Shown here in pieces: positions 17,447 through 26,026 of a stretch of DNA of 64,000 nt. The notes under the pieces were generated by a model, which worked only from the letters and a program-made list of their open reading frames with translations, had not been told where the DNA came from and ran no database searches. Position numbers and translations under genes: made by a program. The DNA is from JABDQZ01 sp050049775 (GTDB taxonomy: Bacteria > Pseudomonadota > Gammaproteobacteria > Chromatiales > Chromatiaceae): assembly GCA_050049775.1 (NCBI GenBank), contig JASFVP010000003.1, forward strand, positions 1 to 64,000, written 5' to 3'. Every line of letters begins with the position of its first letter. Position 1 is the stretch's first letter.

Positions 17447-18553
17447 GTGAGGATGTCGGAGACGAACCTGAAAAGCATAACCCTGTCTGAGCAGGCCAGG
17501 CCGAATCTGCTGGACTATGACCGGCAGTCGATCGAGCGGCTGTTCGAGTCGATGGGGGAGAAAGCGTTTACCGGGCGCAATGTGCTCAAGTGGATTCATC
17601 GCCACGGCGTCACCGACTTTGCGCAAATGTCGGATATTTCCAAAAAGCTGCGCGAGCGCCTGCAGCGCGAAACCGAAATCATCGCGCCGGAAATCGTGTT
17701 CGAACAGCCGTCACTGGATGGCACCACCAAATACATTCTGGAATTGCACGATGGCCAGCGTGTGGAAACCGTTTATATCCCGGAACCGGATCGCGCCACT
17801 TTATGTATCTCGTCACAGGTTGGCTGTGCACTGGACTGTTCCTTCTGCTCCACTGCCCAGCAGGGCTTTAACCGTAATCTGAGTACGGCGGAAATCATCG
17901 GCCAGGTGTGGGCGGTGACGCATCAAATCGGTCGACCGCTGACCAATGTGGTGATGATGGGCATGGGCGAGCCACTGGCCAATTTTGACGCGGTGGTCAG
18001 TGCAGTCAGCCTGATGCAGGATGACCTGGCCTATATGCTGTCGCGTCACCGCGTCACCATCAGCACCTCCGGCATCGTGCCGGCAATCGAACGACTCACG
18101 CCGATCAGCAATGTGGCGCTGGCGGTGTCACTGCATGCGCCGAACAACGAGCTGCGCGATGAGCTGGTGCCGATCAACCAGAAGTATCCCCTGGAAACCC
18201 TGCTGCCAGCCTGCAAGGCTTACCTGAAAGGTGAGAAACGTCGCAAGATTACCTGGGAGTACGTCATGCTCGATGGTGTCAATGACACAGACCGACATGC
18301 CAAACAGCTGGTGCGTTTGCTCGAGGGAGTGCCGTCCAAGGTCAATCTGATTCCGTTCAATCCATTTCCCGGCAGTGTTTACAAAACTTCACTGCGCTCG
18401 CGCATTGACGCGTTTCGTGACCGTCTCATGCGTGCCGGCATCGTCACAGTGACGCGAAAAACCCGCGGCGACGATATTGACGCCGCCTGTGGCCAACTGG
18501 TCGGCAAGGTGCGCGATCGCAGCCGCCGCCAACTCAAGGGTATGCAAAATTGA
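17447..18553 (+). CDS. rlmN: Dual-specificity 23S rRNA/tRNA adenine C2-methyltransferase RlmN
   Basis: A 368-residue radical SAM enzyme that methylates C2 of A2503 in 23S rRNA and A37 in some tRNAs. The CxxxCxxC cluster motif reads CALDCSFC; the two mechanistic cysteines are in ATLCISSQVG and near the C-terminus (DAACGQLV). The GTG at 17447 has a better-spaced ribosome-binding site, but the ATG two codons later (17453) is an equally plausible start. Its stop overlaps the pilW start. Confidence 0.95.
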   Translation: MRMSETNLKSITLSEQARPNLLDYDRQSIERLFESMGEKAFTGRNVLKWIHRHGVTDFAQMSDISKKLRERLQRETEIIAPEIVFEQPSLDGTTKYILELHDGQRVETVYIPEPDRATLCISSQVGCALDCSFCSTAQQGFNRNLSTAEIIGQVWAVTHQIGRPLTNVVMMGMGEPLANFDAVVSAVSLMQDDLAYMLSRHRVTISTSGIVPAIERLTPISNVALAVSLHAPNNELRDELVPINQKYPLETLLPACKAYLKGEKRRKITWEYVMLDGVNDTDRHAKQLVRLLEGVPSKVNLIPFNPFPGSVYKTSLRSRIDAFRDRLMRAGIVTVTRKTRGDDIDAACGQLVGKVRDRSRRQLKGMQN

Positions 18554-19335
18554 AACTTTCTGTCGCGCTCGTGATGCTTGCTGCACTGCCCTGGCTGGTC
18601 GCCTGTCAGTCGAACCCGACCACATATGATAATACCCGGGATATCCCGATCGAAAGCGACCGCTACGAGAACAGTCCCGCCAATGTGTTTATCCGTCTTG
18701 CTGTGGCTTACCTGAATCAGCAGGATTACAAAAGCGCGCTCAAATACGCTGAGATGAGCGTCAAGAAAGATGGCTCCAATCCGAATTCCCACAATGTACT
18801 GGCGCTGGTTTATCAGCGTTTAGGACAGGTTTCCAAAGCCGACAAGAGTTTTTCCCGCGCCCTGTCGATTGCCCCAAGCGATCCGTATATCAATAACGCT
18901 TACGGTAGTTTTCTATGTGAAAACAATCGGATGGACGACTCACTCAAATACTTTGACCGGGCGGTCGCACACCCCTTGTACAAGGAGAAATGGCTTGCCC
19001 AGACGAATGCTGGAATATGTGCACTTAGGCAGGAAAGATTAGAAGTTGCGCAAGAATATTTTCGTAAGGCACTGCAAAATAATGGAAAATTCAAAATCGC
19101 CCTCTATAATATGATAAACCTGAGTGTTTTACAGGAGAACTACTGGTCGGCGCGTGCCTATTTGCAGCGCTATCTGGAAGTTGGCGAACACACCGCCGAG
19201 ACGCTCTGGTGGGGCATAAAAACAGAAAAAATATTGGGGGACCGTGACAAACTCGAGAGTTTCAAATTGCTGCTGCGGGCTAAATTCCCGGATTCAGACG
19301 AGGCGAGGCTGTTAGAGGCGGACGATAAAAAATGA
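18550..19335 (+). CDS. pilW: Type IV pilus assembly lipoprotein PilW/PilF
   Basis: A 261-residue outer-membrane lipoprotein (signal peptide ending LVAC at C19) with about five to six tetratricopeptide repeats across residues 45-250. The family is the pilotin needed for PilQ secretin assembly and pilus stability. It starts at TTG 18550, overlapping the rlmN stop by four bases, and its stop overlaps the next start. The rlmN-pilW-rodZ order is conserved in gammaproteobacteria. Confidence 0.9.
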   Translation: MKLSVALVMLAALPWLVACQSNPTTYDNTRDIPIESDRYENSPANVFIRLAVAYLNQQDYKSALKYAEMSVKKDGSNPNSHNVLALVYQRLGQVSKADKSFSRALSIAPSDPYINNAYGSFLCENNRMDDSLKYFDRAVAHPLYKEKWLAQTNAGICALRQERLEVAQEYFRKALQNNGKFKIALYNMINLSVLQENYWSARAYLQRYLEVGEHTAETLWWGIKTEKILGDRDKLESFKLLLRAKFPDSDEARLLEADDKK

Positions 19336-20441
19336 GCGCATTACCCAAACAAGAAACCGAGGCCATCGTAGCCGAACTGCCAAAACCCAAAGGACCCGGA
19401 GCTCGTCTCAAGGCGGCGCGACTGGCGCAGCGCAAGGAAATCGATATCGTTGCAGCGCAGTTGCACCTGACCCACGACATGATCGTGGCGCTGGAAGCGG
19501 ATGACTACGAACATCTGCCTGCACGCGTGTTTGTGCTGGGCTACCTGAAAAACTACGCCAGACACGTTGGCCTGCCGGCGGAAGCCATTGTGCAGGCGTT
19601 TAACAATTACCTGCCGCCCGAAGACACCCAACAGCCATTGCCGACAGCCGCTGGTGCCGATACCAATGGCGACATCCTGGAACGTGGCACGTCCGAGCCA
19701 AGCCACAGCTCATCCGGCATGGTGCCATGGCTGGTCATCGTCGCTCTGTTTGGTCTGTTTATTTACTGGTGGCAGGGCACTAATCTGCAGTTGCCGGAGA
19801 ACCTGCAGCAGAAATTCAGTGAGATGATGGAATCGGCGGCCACTCTCGGCACACAAAAAACACCGCTTGAAGCAGAATCACAGCCCGAGGCGACCACCGC
19901 TGGCTTGCCAGCCGAGCCTGTAGCAACCATTGAAGAAAAGCCTGCAGCTCAAATTACCGAACAAAAAATCCCGGAAATTATCGCCAGTCCTGTAGCGACT
20001 GTTGACGAAACTGCCGCGGATAGCACATCAGCAACCGAGAAGGTGGAAGATACTGCAGCGGCTGCCGAGCAGGCTGAAAGCGCGGATGCTGAAACACTGG
20101 CGCCGGCTTCTGCAGAAGAAACGGCCGCGACCGAAGAAGCTGTGGCCCCGACCGCACCCGTGGAACCGGCTCTACCCGCGGCCAAGGCTGAAATCGTGGT
20201 CAACTTCACGCGCGATTGCTGGGTGAGCGTCAAGGGCGCCAACGGCAGTTACCGGCTGCTCGGCGTCATGCCGAAAGGCAGCAGCAAGACGTTCGAAGGT
20301 GAAGCGCCGTATAAAGTACTGTTCGGTAACGCTGTAGCTGTTAAAATGTCGATCAATGGCGAGCCCTTTGACATCAAGAGGTTCACCGAGGCCAACGTGA
20401 CGAAGTTTACGCTGGAGCAGTCAGACATTAATCAATACTGA
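19332..20441 (+). CDS. rodZ: Cytoskeletal/shape protein RodZ
   Basis: A 369-residue inner-membrane protein. An N-terminal Cro/C1-type helix-turn-helix (about 22-92) contacts MreB, a single membrane helix follows (about 129-146), then a long alanine/glutamate-rich periplasmic linker (about 170-285) and a C-terminal DUF4115 beta domain (about 287-365, DCWVSVKGANGSYRLLG). The linker is low in complexity. The gene ends before a strong terminator. Confidence 0.9.
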   Translation: MSALPKQETEAIVAELPKPKGPGARLKAARLAQRKEIDIVAAQLHLTHDMIVALEADDYEHLPARVFVLGYLKNYARHVGLPAEAIVQAFNNYLPPEDTQQPLPTAAGADTNGDILERGTSEPSHSSSGMVPWLVIVALFGLFIYWWQGTNLQLPENLQQKFSEMMESAATLGTQKTPLEAESQPEATTAGLPAEPVATIEEKPAAQITEQKIPEIIASPVATVDETAADSTSATEKVEDTAAAAEQAESADAETLAPASAEETAATEEAVAPTAPVEPALPAAKAEIVVNFTRDCWVSVKGANGSYRLLGVMPKGSSKTFEGEAPYKVLFGNAVAVKMSINGEPFDIKRFTEANVTKFTLEQSDINQY

Positions 20442-20465
20442 TCTTCCCAGCCTAACTCAACACAC

Positions 20466-20504
20466 AAAGCCTCGCACTGAAGCATCTTCAGTGCGGGGCT
20501 TTTT
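20466..20504 (+). terminator. Intrinsic terminator between rodZ and hisS
   Basis: A 16-bp stem (20466-20481 with 20487-20502, one G-U pair) with a five-base loop GCATC runs into five T (20500-20504). It stands only 20 bases before the hisS start, leaving little space for a separate promoter. It may act as an attenuator or partial terminator for hisS and the genes after it. Confidence 0.88.
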
Positions 20505-20524
20505 GATCATCGGAAACAAAAAAT

Positions 20525-21796
20525 ATGGCGAAAAACATCCAGGCGGTCCGGGGTATGAAGGACATTCTTCCCGGCCAGACACCGCTTTGGCAATTCCTGG
20601 AACAACAGGTCCGGCAGGTGCTGGCCGCTTACGGCTACCAGGAAATCCGTATGCCGTTGCTGGAAATGACCGATCTGTTCAAGCGCTCGATCGGTGAAGT
20701 GACCGACATCGTCGAAAAGGAAATGTACACCTTCGATGACCGCAACGGCGACAGCCTGACGCTGCGCCCGGAAGGCACCGCCGGCTGCGTGCGCGCCGGC
20801 ATCGAAAACGGTCTGCTGCACAATCAGGTGCAGCGGCTCTGGTACCAGGGTCCGATGTTCCGGCACGAACGGCCACAAAAAGGTCGCTATCGCCAGTTCC
20901 ACCAGATCGGTGTGGAAACCTTCGGCATGCCGGGTCCGGATATCGACCTGGAAGTGTTGCTGATTACCGCGCGCATCTGGCAAGCCATCGGCCTGGACGG
21001 TCTGGAATTGCAGATCAATACGCTGGGCACGTCTGATGAGCGGCTTGCCTATCGCCAGCGGTTGGTGGACTATCTGCAGCAGCATGAAACATTGCTCGAT
21101 GAAGACAGCAAACGGCGGCTGCACAGCAATCCGTTGCGGGTGCTGGATTCAAAAAATCCGGATATGCAGGACATGATCAGCCAGGCGCCGAGCCTGCTCG
21201 ACGATCTCGGCGACGAGTCGCGCCAGCATTTCGACTGGATTTGCCAGGGGCTGGAGCAACTCGGCATCGACTATGTGGTCAATCCACGCCTGGTGCGCGG
21301 CCTGGATTATTATTCACGCACGGTGTTCGAGTGGGTCACCGATCGTCTTGGCGCGCAGGGCACGGTTTGTGCCGGCGGCCGTTATGACGGCCTGGTGCGG
21401 CAACTCGGTGGCCGCGATATACCGGCGGTCGGTTTTGCCATGGGCATCGAGCGGCTGATCGCCATGCTGGAAGAGCAGGGTGTCGGCGAGGATCTGGGTC
21501 AGACACATCTGTATCTGGTGCTGATGGGGGAACGCGCGCAGCTGGCAGGTTTCAAACTGGCCGAACAGTTGCGCGATGAGCTGCCACAGTTGCGCGTGCT
21601 GGCCAATTGCGGCGGCGGCAGTTTCAAGTCGCAGTTCAAGAAAGCCGATCGCAGCGGCGCCAGCCATGCGCTGGTCCTGGGTGATGAGGAACTGGAACGC
21701 GGTGTGGCCGGTCTCAAGGCATTGCGCGAAGATACCGAGCAGCAGGAAGTGACACTGGCGCAATTGGCGCAGACATTACAACAGATATTCAGCTGA
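20525..21796 (+). CDS. hisS: Histidyl-tRNA synthetase
   Basis: A 423-residue class II aminoacyl-tRNA synthetase that charges tRNA-His. Motif 2 is visible as FRHERPQKGRYRQFHQ, the histidine-specific loops as LVRGLDYYSRTVFEW and AGGRYDGL, and motif 3 as AVGFAMGIERL. The C-terminal anticodon-binding domain covers about 330-423. Length and position (before yfgM-bamB-der) match E. coli. Confidence 0.96.
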   Translation: MAKNIQAVRGMKDILPGQTPLWQFLEQQVRQVLAAYGYQEIRMPLLEMTDLFKRSIGEVTDIVEKEMYTFDDRNGDSLTLRPEGTAGCVRAGIENGLLHNQVQRLWYQGPMFRHERPQKGRYRQFHQIGVETFGMPGPDIDLEVLLITARIWQAIGLDGLELQINTLGTSDERLAYRQRLVDYLQQHETLLDEDSKRRLHSNPLRVLDSKNPDMQDMISQAPSLLDDLGDESRQHFDWICQGLEQLGIDYVVNPRLVRGLDYYSRTVFEWVTDRLGAQGTVCAGGRYDGLVRQLGGRDIPAVGFAMGIERLIAMLEEQGVGEDLGQTHLYLVLMGERAQLAGFKLAEQLRDELPQLRVLANCGGGSFKSQFKKADRSGASHALVLGDEELERGVAGLKALREDTEQQEVTLAQLAQTLQQIFS

Positions 21797-21836
21797 GCAA
21801 GGCTGGATAAAATCGATAAACGACGGGGTAGGTATT

Positions 21837-22475
21837 GTGAGTACGCATCTTACAGAAGAAGAACAGGTCGAAGCGCTGAAACGCTGGTGGTCCGAAAACG
21901 GCAAATCGGTCATTGGCGGCATTGTGTTGGGGCTTGGCCTGGTGTTCGGCTGGCAGGGCTGGAACCAGCACCAGAAAAGCCAGGCGGAAATGGCGTCGGC
22001 AGAATACGATCGCATGCTGTTGTTGATTGACCAGGGCGACCTGGAAACGGCGGGCAAACAGGCCGGCTTGATCGGCGAGCAATACGAAGCGACCGCCTAT
22101 GATTATTTTGCCGCTTTGCAACTGGCCAGGGCGCTGGTCAACAAAAATGATTTACCGGCGGCTCGCACGCAGCTGGAATTTGCGCTGGCGCACGCCGATG
22201 ATGATGGACTTGCGCAGGTGGCGCGCATTCGCCTGGCGCGTGTGCTCATGGCCATGGACAAATTTGATGAAGCGACCGCGGTGATCAATAGCGCCAGCCA
22301 TGCTGATGCTTTCAAGGGTGACCTGACGGCCATCAAGGCCGACATCGCGCGCCTGCAAGGTGATGCGGCTGCGGCTGCCACGGCGTACGAACAGGCTTTG
22401 CAGGAAAATGCCAGTCTACGCGCTTATGTTGAAATGAAACGCAACGATGTCAAAACCGCATCGCCCAACTCCTGA
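21837..22475 (+). CDS. yfgM: YfgM, ancillary SecYEG translocon subunit
   Basis: A 212-residue inner-membrane protein with a short cytoplasmic start, one membrane helix (about 24-42, GGIVLGLGLVFGWQGW) and a periplasmic TPR-like helical domain. In E. coli YfgM works with PpiD at the Sec translocon as a periplasmic chaperone. The start is GTG 21837, behind a GGGGTAGG ribosome-binding region. bamB starts 10 bases after its stop. Confidence 0.92.
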   Translation: MSTHLTEEEQVEALKRWWSENGKSVIGGIVLGLGLVFGWQGWNQHQKSQAEMASAEYDRMLLLIDQGDLETAGKQAGLIGEQYEATAYDYFAALQLARALVNKNDLPAARTQLEFALAHADDDGLAQVARIRLARVLMAMDKFDEATAVINSASHADAFKGDLTAIKADIARLQGDAAAAATAYEQALQENASLRAYVEMKRNDVKTASPNS

Positions 22476-22485
22476 GGCAGTCGCC

Positions 22486-23661
22486 ATGAAAAAAGCACTT
22501 TTCAGCTTGTTGGCGTTGTTGCTGTTGAGCGGTTGTGGCTCGATGGCGGACCCGACCACCTGGTTCGGCGATGACGAGGAAGTCGGCTTTCAGCCAAACG
22601 AATTGACAGACCTGAAAAACGCCATTCAGGTGAAAAAACTCTGGTCGCGCGATGTCGGCGCCGGCACTGACAAAAAACAGCTCAGCCTGGCGCCGCGAGT
22701 CGACCTTGGCCGTGTGTTTGTCGCCGATGCCGAAGGTCTGGTGCAAGCCTATGATGCGCGTACCGGTGATCGACTCTGGTCGGTGGAAACCGAATTACCG
22801 CTTTCCGGCGGTCCGGGCAGCGGCGAAGGGCTGGTACTGGTCGGCACCAGTGATGGTGAATTGCTGGCGCTGGATGCCGAGACCGGTGCGGAAAAATGGC
22901 GCAGCCAGTTGTCCAGTGAAATCCTGTCGGTGCCGGCCATCGGCCTGGGCGTCGTGGCGGTACATAGCAACGACGGCAAGCTGTTCGGCCTGGATGCGCT
23001 CACCGGCAAGCAGCGCTGGCTTTACAGCCATCAGGTGCCGGTGTTGACCCTGCGGGGTTCCGGTTCGCCGATCGTCAGTGGCAGTAATGTGATCTGTGGT
23101 TTTGCCGGTGGCAAACTGGCCTCGATTGATCTCGACAGCGGACGCTTGCAGTGGGAAGTCACCATTACCACGCCGTCCGGTCGTTCCGAACTGGAGCGCA
23201 TGGTCGATATCGATGGTGATCCGCTGTTGCTCAACGGCATTCTGTTTGTCACCACTTATCAGGGGGAACTGGCGGCCGTTGGCGAACTGACCGGTACCTT
23301 GTTGTGGCGGCGTGATCTGTCTTCGTACCGCTCCATTGTGGCGGACTGGCGTAATCTTTATGTCAGCGACGCCAGCGGCCAGGTCTGGGGCATCAATCCG
23401 GATAACGGTGCGGCCATGTGGAAGCAGGACAAACTCATGCATCGTCGCCTGTCAGCGCCGGCGGTCGTGGATGGCCTGGTGGTGGTCGGCGACTACGCCG
23501 GTTATCTGCACTGGTTGTCGCACGATGATGGCCATCTGGTGGCGCGCAGCCGTGTTGGCAGTGCGCCGATCAGTGCCGCGCCCATTGTGCGTGATGGTGT
23601 CGTCTACGTGTATGGCGAGGAAGGCGATCTGGTGGCCGTCACTCCGCAAGCCGGGGAATGA
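22486..23661 (+). CDS. bamB: Outer-membrane assembly lipoprotein BamB
   Basis: A 391-residue lipoprotein of the BAM complex. A signal peptide ends in LLSGC, and the rest forms an eight-bladed beta-propeller with PQQ-type repeats (for example GDRLWSVET, GAEKWRSQ, GKQRWLYS). It helps BamA insert beta-barrel proteins. The in-frame start 13 codons upstream is rejected because it would place charged residues before the signal peptide and overlap yfgM. Confidence 0.95.
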   Translation: MKKALFSLLALLLLSGCGSMADPTTWFGDDEEVGFQPNELTDLKNAIQVKKLWSRDVGAGTDKKQLSLAPRVDLGRVFVADAEGLVQAYDARTGDRLWSVETELPLSGGPGSGEGLVLVGTSDGELLALDAETGAEKWRSQLSSEILSVPAIGLGVVAVHSNDGKLFGLDALTGKQRWLYSHQVPVLTLRGSGSPIVSGSNVICGFAGGKLASIDLDSGRLQWEVTITTPSGRSELERMVDIDGDPLLLNGILFVTTYQGELAAVGELTGTLLWRRDLSSYRSIVADWRNLYVSDASGQVWGINPDNGAAMWKQDKLMHRRLSAPAVVDGLVVVGDYAGYLHWLSHDDGHLVARSRVGSAPISAAPIVRDGVVYVYGEEGDLVAVTPQAGE

Positions 23662-23672
23662 TCTGACCCGCC

Positions 23673-25070
23673 ATGTTGCCCGTCATCGCACTCGTCGGCC
23701 GTCCCAATGTCGGCAAATCGACGCTGTTCAACCGCCTCACCAAAACCCGTGATGCGCTGGTTGCTGACCAGCCAGGTTTAACGCGCGATCGCCAGTTCGG
23801 TACCGGCCGGTTGGGATCACGTCCGTATGTGGTGGTCGATACCGGTGGCATCAGTGGCAATCGCGAGGGTGTTGAGTCGCTCATGGTCGATCAGGTGCAA
23901 CTGGCGATTGGCGAAGCCGATCACATCCTGTTCCTGGTGGATGCCCGTGAGGTTTGTTCTGCCGCCGATGAAGCGATCGCTGCAGAACTGCGCCGCACCG
24001 GCAAGCCGGTGACGCTGGTCGCCAACAAAAGCGAGAATCTCGATCCGGGCCAGGCTGCCACGGAGTTCTATGCCCTGGGGCTGGGCGAGCCTGCTGTTAT
24101 TTCCGCATCGCACGGCCGCGGTGTGCGTTCGCTGATTGATGCGGTGCTACAGCAGATGCCGCCGGCGGAAGACGAGCAGGCGGAGCAGGAAGAAGAGAAA
24201 TCGATCCGCATTGCGCTGGTCGGCCGACCCAATGTTGGCAAGTCCACCATGGTTAACCGCCTGCTTGGCGAAGAGCGGGTGGTGGCGTTCGACAAGCCGG
24301 GCACGACACGCGACAGCATCGCCATCCCGTTCGAAAAAGACGGCAATCACTACACCCTGATTGACACCGCCGGTGTGCGGCGGCGTGCGCGCGTCAGCGA
24401 GATGGTGGAAAAATTCAGTGTCATCAAAACGCTGCAGGCAATCGAAGAGGCCAATGTGGTGTTGCTGGTGCTGGACGCACACGCCGGTGTCGGTGAGCAG
24501 GACGCCACCATTGCCGGACACATCCTGGAAGCCGGCCGGGCGCTGGTGGTGGTGATCAACAAATGGGATGGTCTGGATGCCGAGCAGAAAGAAACCATCA
24601 AGGCCGACATGCAGCGCAAGCTGCCGTTCCTGGATTTTGCCGCCTGGTGGTTTGTTTCGGCGTTACACGGCACCGGCATCGGTCATCTTATGAAAAAAGT
24701 TGACCAGGCCTATCGCAATGCCACGCGCGATCTGTCGACGCCGGAACTGACCCGTATCCTCGAAGATTGCGTTAGCGAGCACCAGCCGCCGCTGGTCAAG
24801 GGCCGGCGCATCAAATTGCGTTATGCGCACCAGGGTGGCAAGAATCCGCCGTTGATCATTATTCACGGTAATCAGGCCGATGCGACGCCGCTGTCTTACA
24901 AACGTTATCTGATCAACCGCTTTCGCAAGGTGTTCGATTTCGCCGGTACGCCGGTGCGCATCGAGTTCAGAACCGGTGAAAACCCGTATCAGGGTCGCAA
25001 GAACCGCCTCACCGCACGCCAGGTGCAAAAACGCCAGCGCCTGAAAAAACACGTCAAAAGCAAGAAATAG
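23673..25070 (+). CDS. der: Ribosome-assembly GTPase Der (EngA)
   Basis: A 465-residue GTPase with two tandem G domains, each with a P-loop (GRPNVGKST, near residues 8 and 187), and a C-terminal KH-like domain. It is essential for 50S ribosomal subunit maturation. The basic tail (KRQRLKKHVKSKK) is typical. It is the last gene of this block; the nap promoter region follows. Confidence 0.96.
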   Translation: MLPVIALVGRPNVGKSTLFNRLTKTRDALVADQPGLTRDRQFGTGRLGSRPYVVVDTGGISGNREGVESLMVDQVQLAIGEADHILFLVDAREVCSAADEAIAAELRRTGKPVTLVANKSENLDPGQAATEFYALGLGEPAVISASHGRGVRSLIDAVLQQMPPAEDEQAEQEEEKSIRIALVGRPNVGKSTMVNRLLGEERVVAFDKPGTTRDSIAIPFEKDGNHYTLIDTAGVRRRARVSEMVEKFSVIKTLQAIEEANVVLLVLDAHAGVGEQDATIAGHILEAGRALVVVINKWDGLDAEQKETIKADMQRKLPFLDFAAWWFVSALHGTGIGHLMKKVDQAYRNATRDLSTPELTRILEDCVSEHQPPLVKGRRIKLRYAHQGGKNPPLIIIHGNQADATPLSYKRYLINRFRKVFDFAGTPVRIEFRTGENPYQGRKNRLTARQVQKRQRLKKHVKSKK

Positions 25071-25164
25071 CCTTTCCAGACTACCGGGCCACTTTTCCGT
25101 GTTCCGGCTGTCCTGAGCGGAACGGGGTTCCGGCCTGAAAAATTCCCGTTCTCACCGGACGGAT

Positions 25165-25206
25165 TTGACCTAAGTCAAATATTAAAAAATTCCCAGCGCG
25201 TACCCT
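25165..25206 (+). promoter_or_regulatory. FNR/DNR-type box and promoter of the nap operon
   Basis: TTGACCTAAGTCAA (25165-25178) is a perfect FNR/CRP-family palindrome. A -10-like TACCCT (25201-25206) lies downstream so that the box would be centred near -41.5 of a start at about 25213, the class II activator position. This suggests induction of nap by low oxygen or nitrogen oxides. The napF start is about 38 bases further on. Confidence 0.75.
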
Positions 25207-25250
25207 TATGCGGCATAAAACAACATCAGCATTGAGCTGGGATATCGATC

Positions 25251-25736
25251 ATGATGACAGTCGACACATCAAGAAGGTCGTTTTTGCGCGGTCGTTTGCG
25301 CGAAAAAACGCACAGCCTGCATCCGCCATGGTCGGCGTCAGTCTTTATAGAACAATGCCAACGCTGTGATGACTGCATCCGGGCCTGTCCGGAAAACATT
25401 CTGCTGCGCGGCGATGGCGGTTACCCGCAAATCGATTTCAGCCGCAATGCCTGCACTTTTTGCAAAGCCTGTGTCGAGGCCTGTCGTTATGAGGCGCTGG
25501 ATGGGCAACTGCCCCAGCCCTGGTCGTTGCGGGCTTTGGTCAACGTCCACTGTCTGTCTGCCAAAGGCATCGTCTGTCGCGCCTGTGGCGACAGCTGCGA
25601 ACAGCGCGCAATTCGTTTTCAACTACAAACCGGCGGACGTTCAACGCCGGTCATTAACAATAATTCCTGTAATGGTTGCGGAGCCTGTATTGGTGTGTGC
25701 CCCGCAAACGCGATTCAGATGGAGGAGGCTGCATGA
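25251..25736 (+). CDS. napF: Ferredoxin-type protein NapF
   Basis: A 161-residue cytoplasmic protein with three or four [4Fe-4S] motifs (CQRCDDCIRACP, CTFCKACVEAC, CRACGDSC, CNGCGACIGVCP). NapF assists maturation of NapA before export. A short basic start (TSRRSFLRGR) is usual. It is the first gene of napFDAGHBC; its stop overlaps the napD start by four bases. Confidence 0.93.
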   Translation: MMTVDTSRRSFLRGRLREKTHSLHPPWSASVFIEQCQRCDDCIRACPENILLRGDGGYPQIDFSRNACTFCKACVEACRYEALDGQLPQPWSLRALVNVHCLSAKGIVCRACGDSCEQRAIRFQLQTGGRSTPVINNNSCNGCGACIGVCPANAIQMEEAA

Positions 25737-26026
25737 GCGATGAGTACAACATCTGTGGGGTGCTGGTAATGACGCGACCTGAAAAGGGCGCTGTCGTTGA
25801 GCAGGTCCTCAACCAAATTGAAGGCGTCGAGGTTCACGGCGGCGCCGAAGTGGGCAAGCTGATTGTGACGGTGGAGTCCACCCACAGCCGTCAGTGTGCC
25901 GATACCATTACCGATATGTCAGGCATCGATGGCGTGGTTTCCACCTCGCTTGTCTATCACGAACTCGATTCATCCGAACCACCGCAACAAGCCGCAATAA
26001 CATCAGGGCAGGAGAAGACACAATGA
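25733..26026 (+). CDS. napD: NapA-specific chaperone NapD
   Basis: A 97-residue protein that binds the twin-arginine signal of NapA and holds it back until the cofactor is loaded. The family start (YNICGVLVMTRPE) and GVEVHGGAEVGKLIVTVE core are clear. Start chosen at ATG 25733, which overlaps the napF stop and has GGAGGAGG upstream. The stop overlaps the napA start. Confidence 0.94.
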   Translation: MSDEYNICGVLVMTRPEKGAVVEQVLNQIEGVEVHGGAEVGKLIVTVESTHSRQCADTITDMSGIDGVVSTSLVYHELDSSEPPQQAAITSGQEKTQ

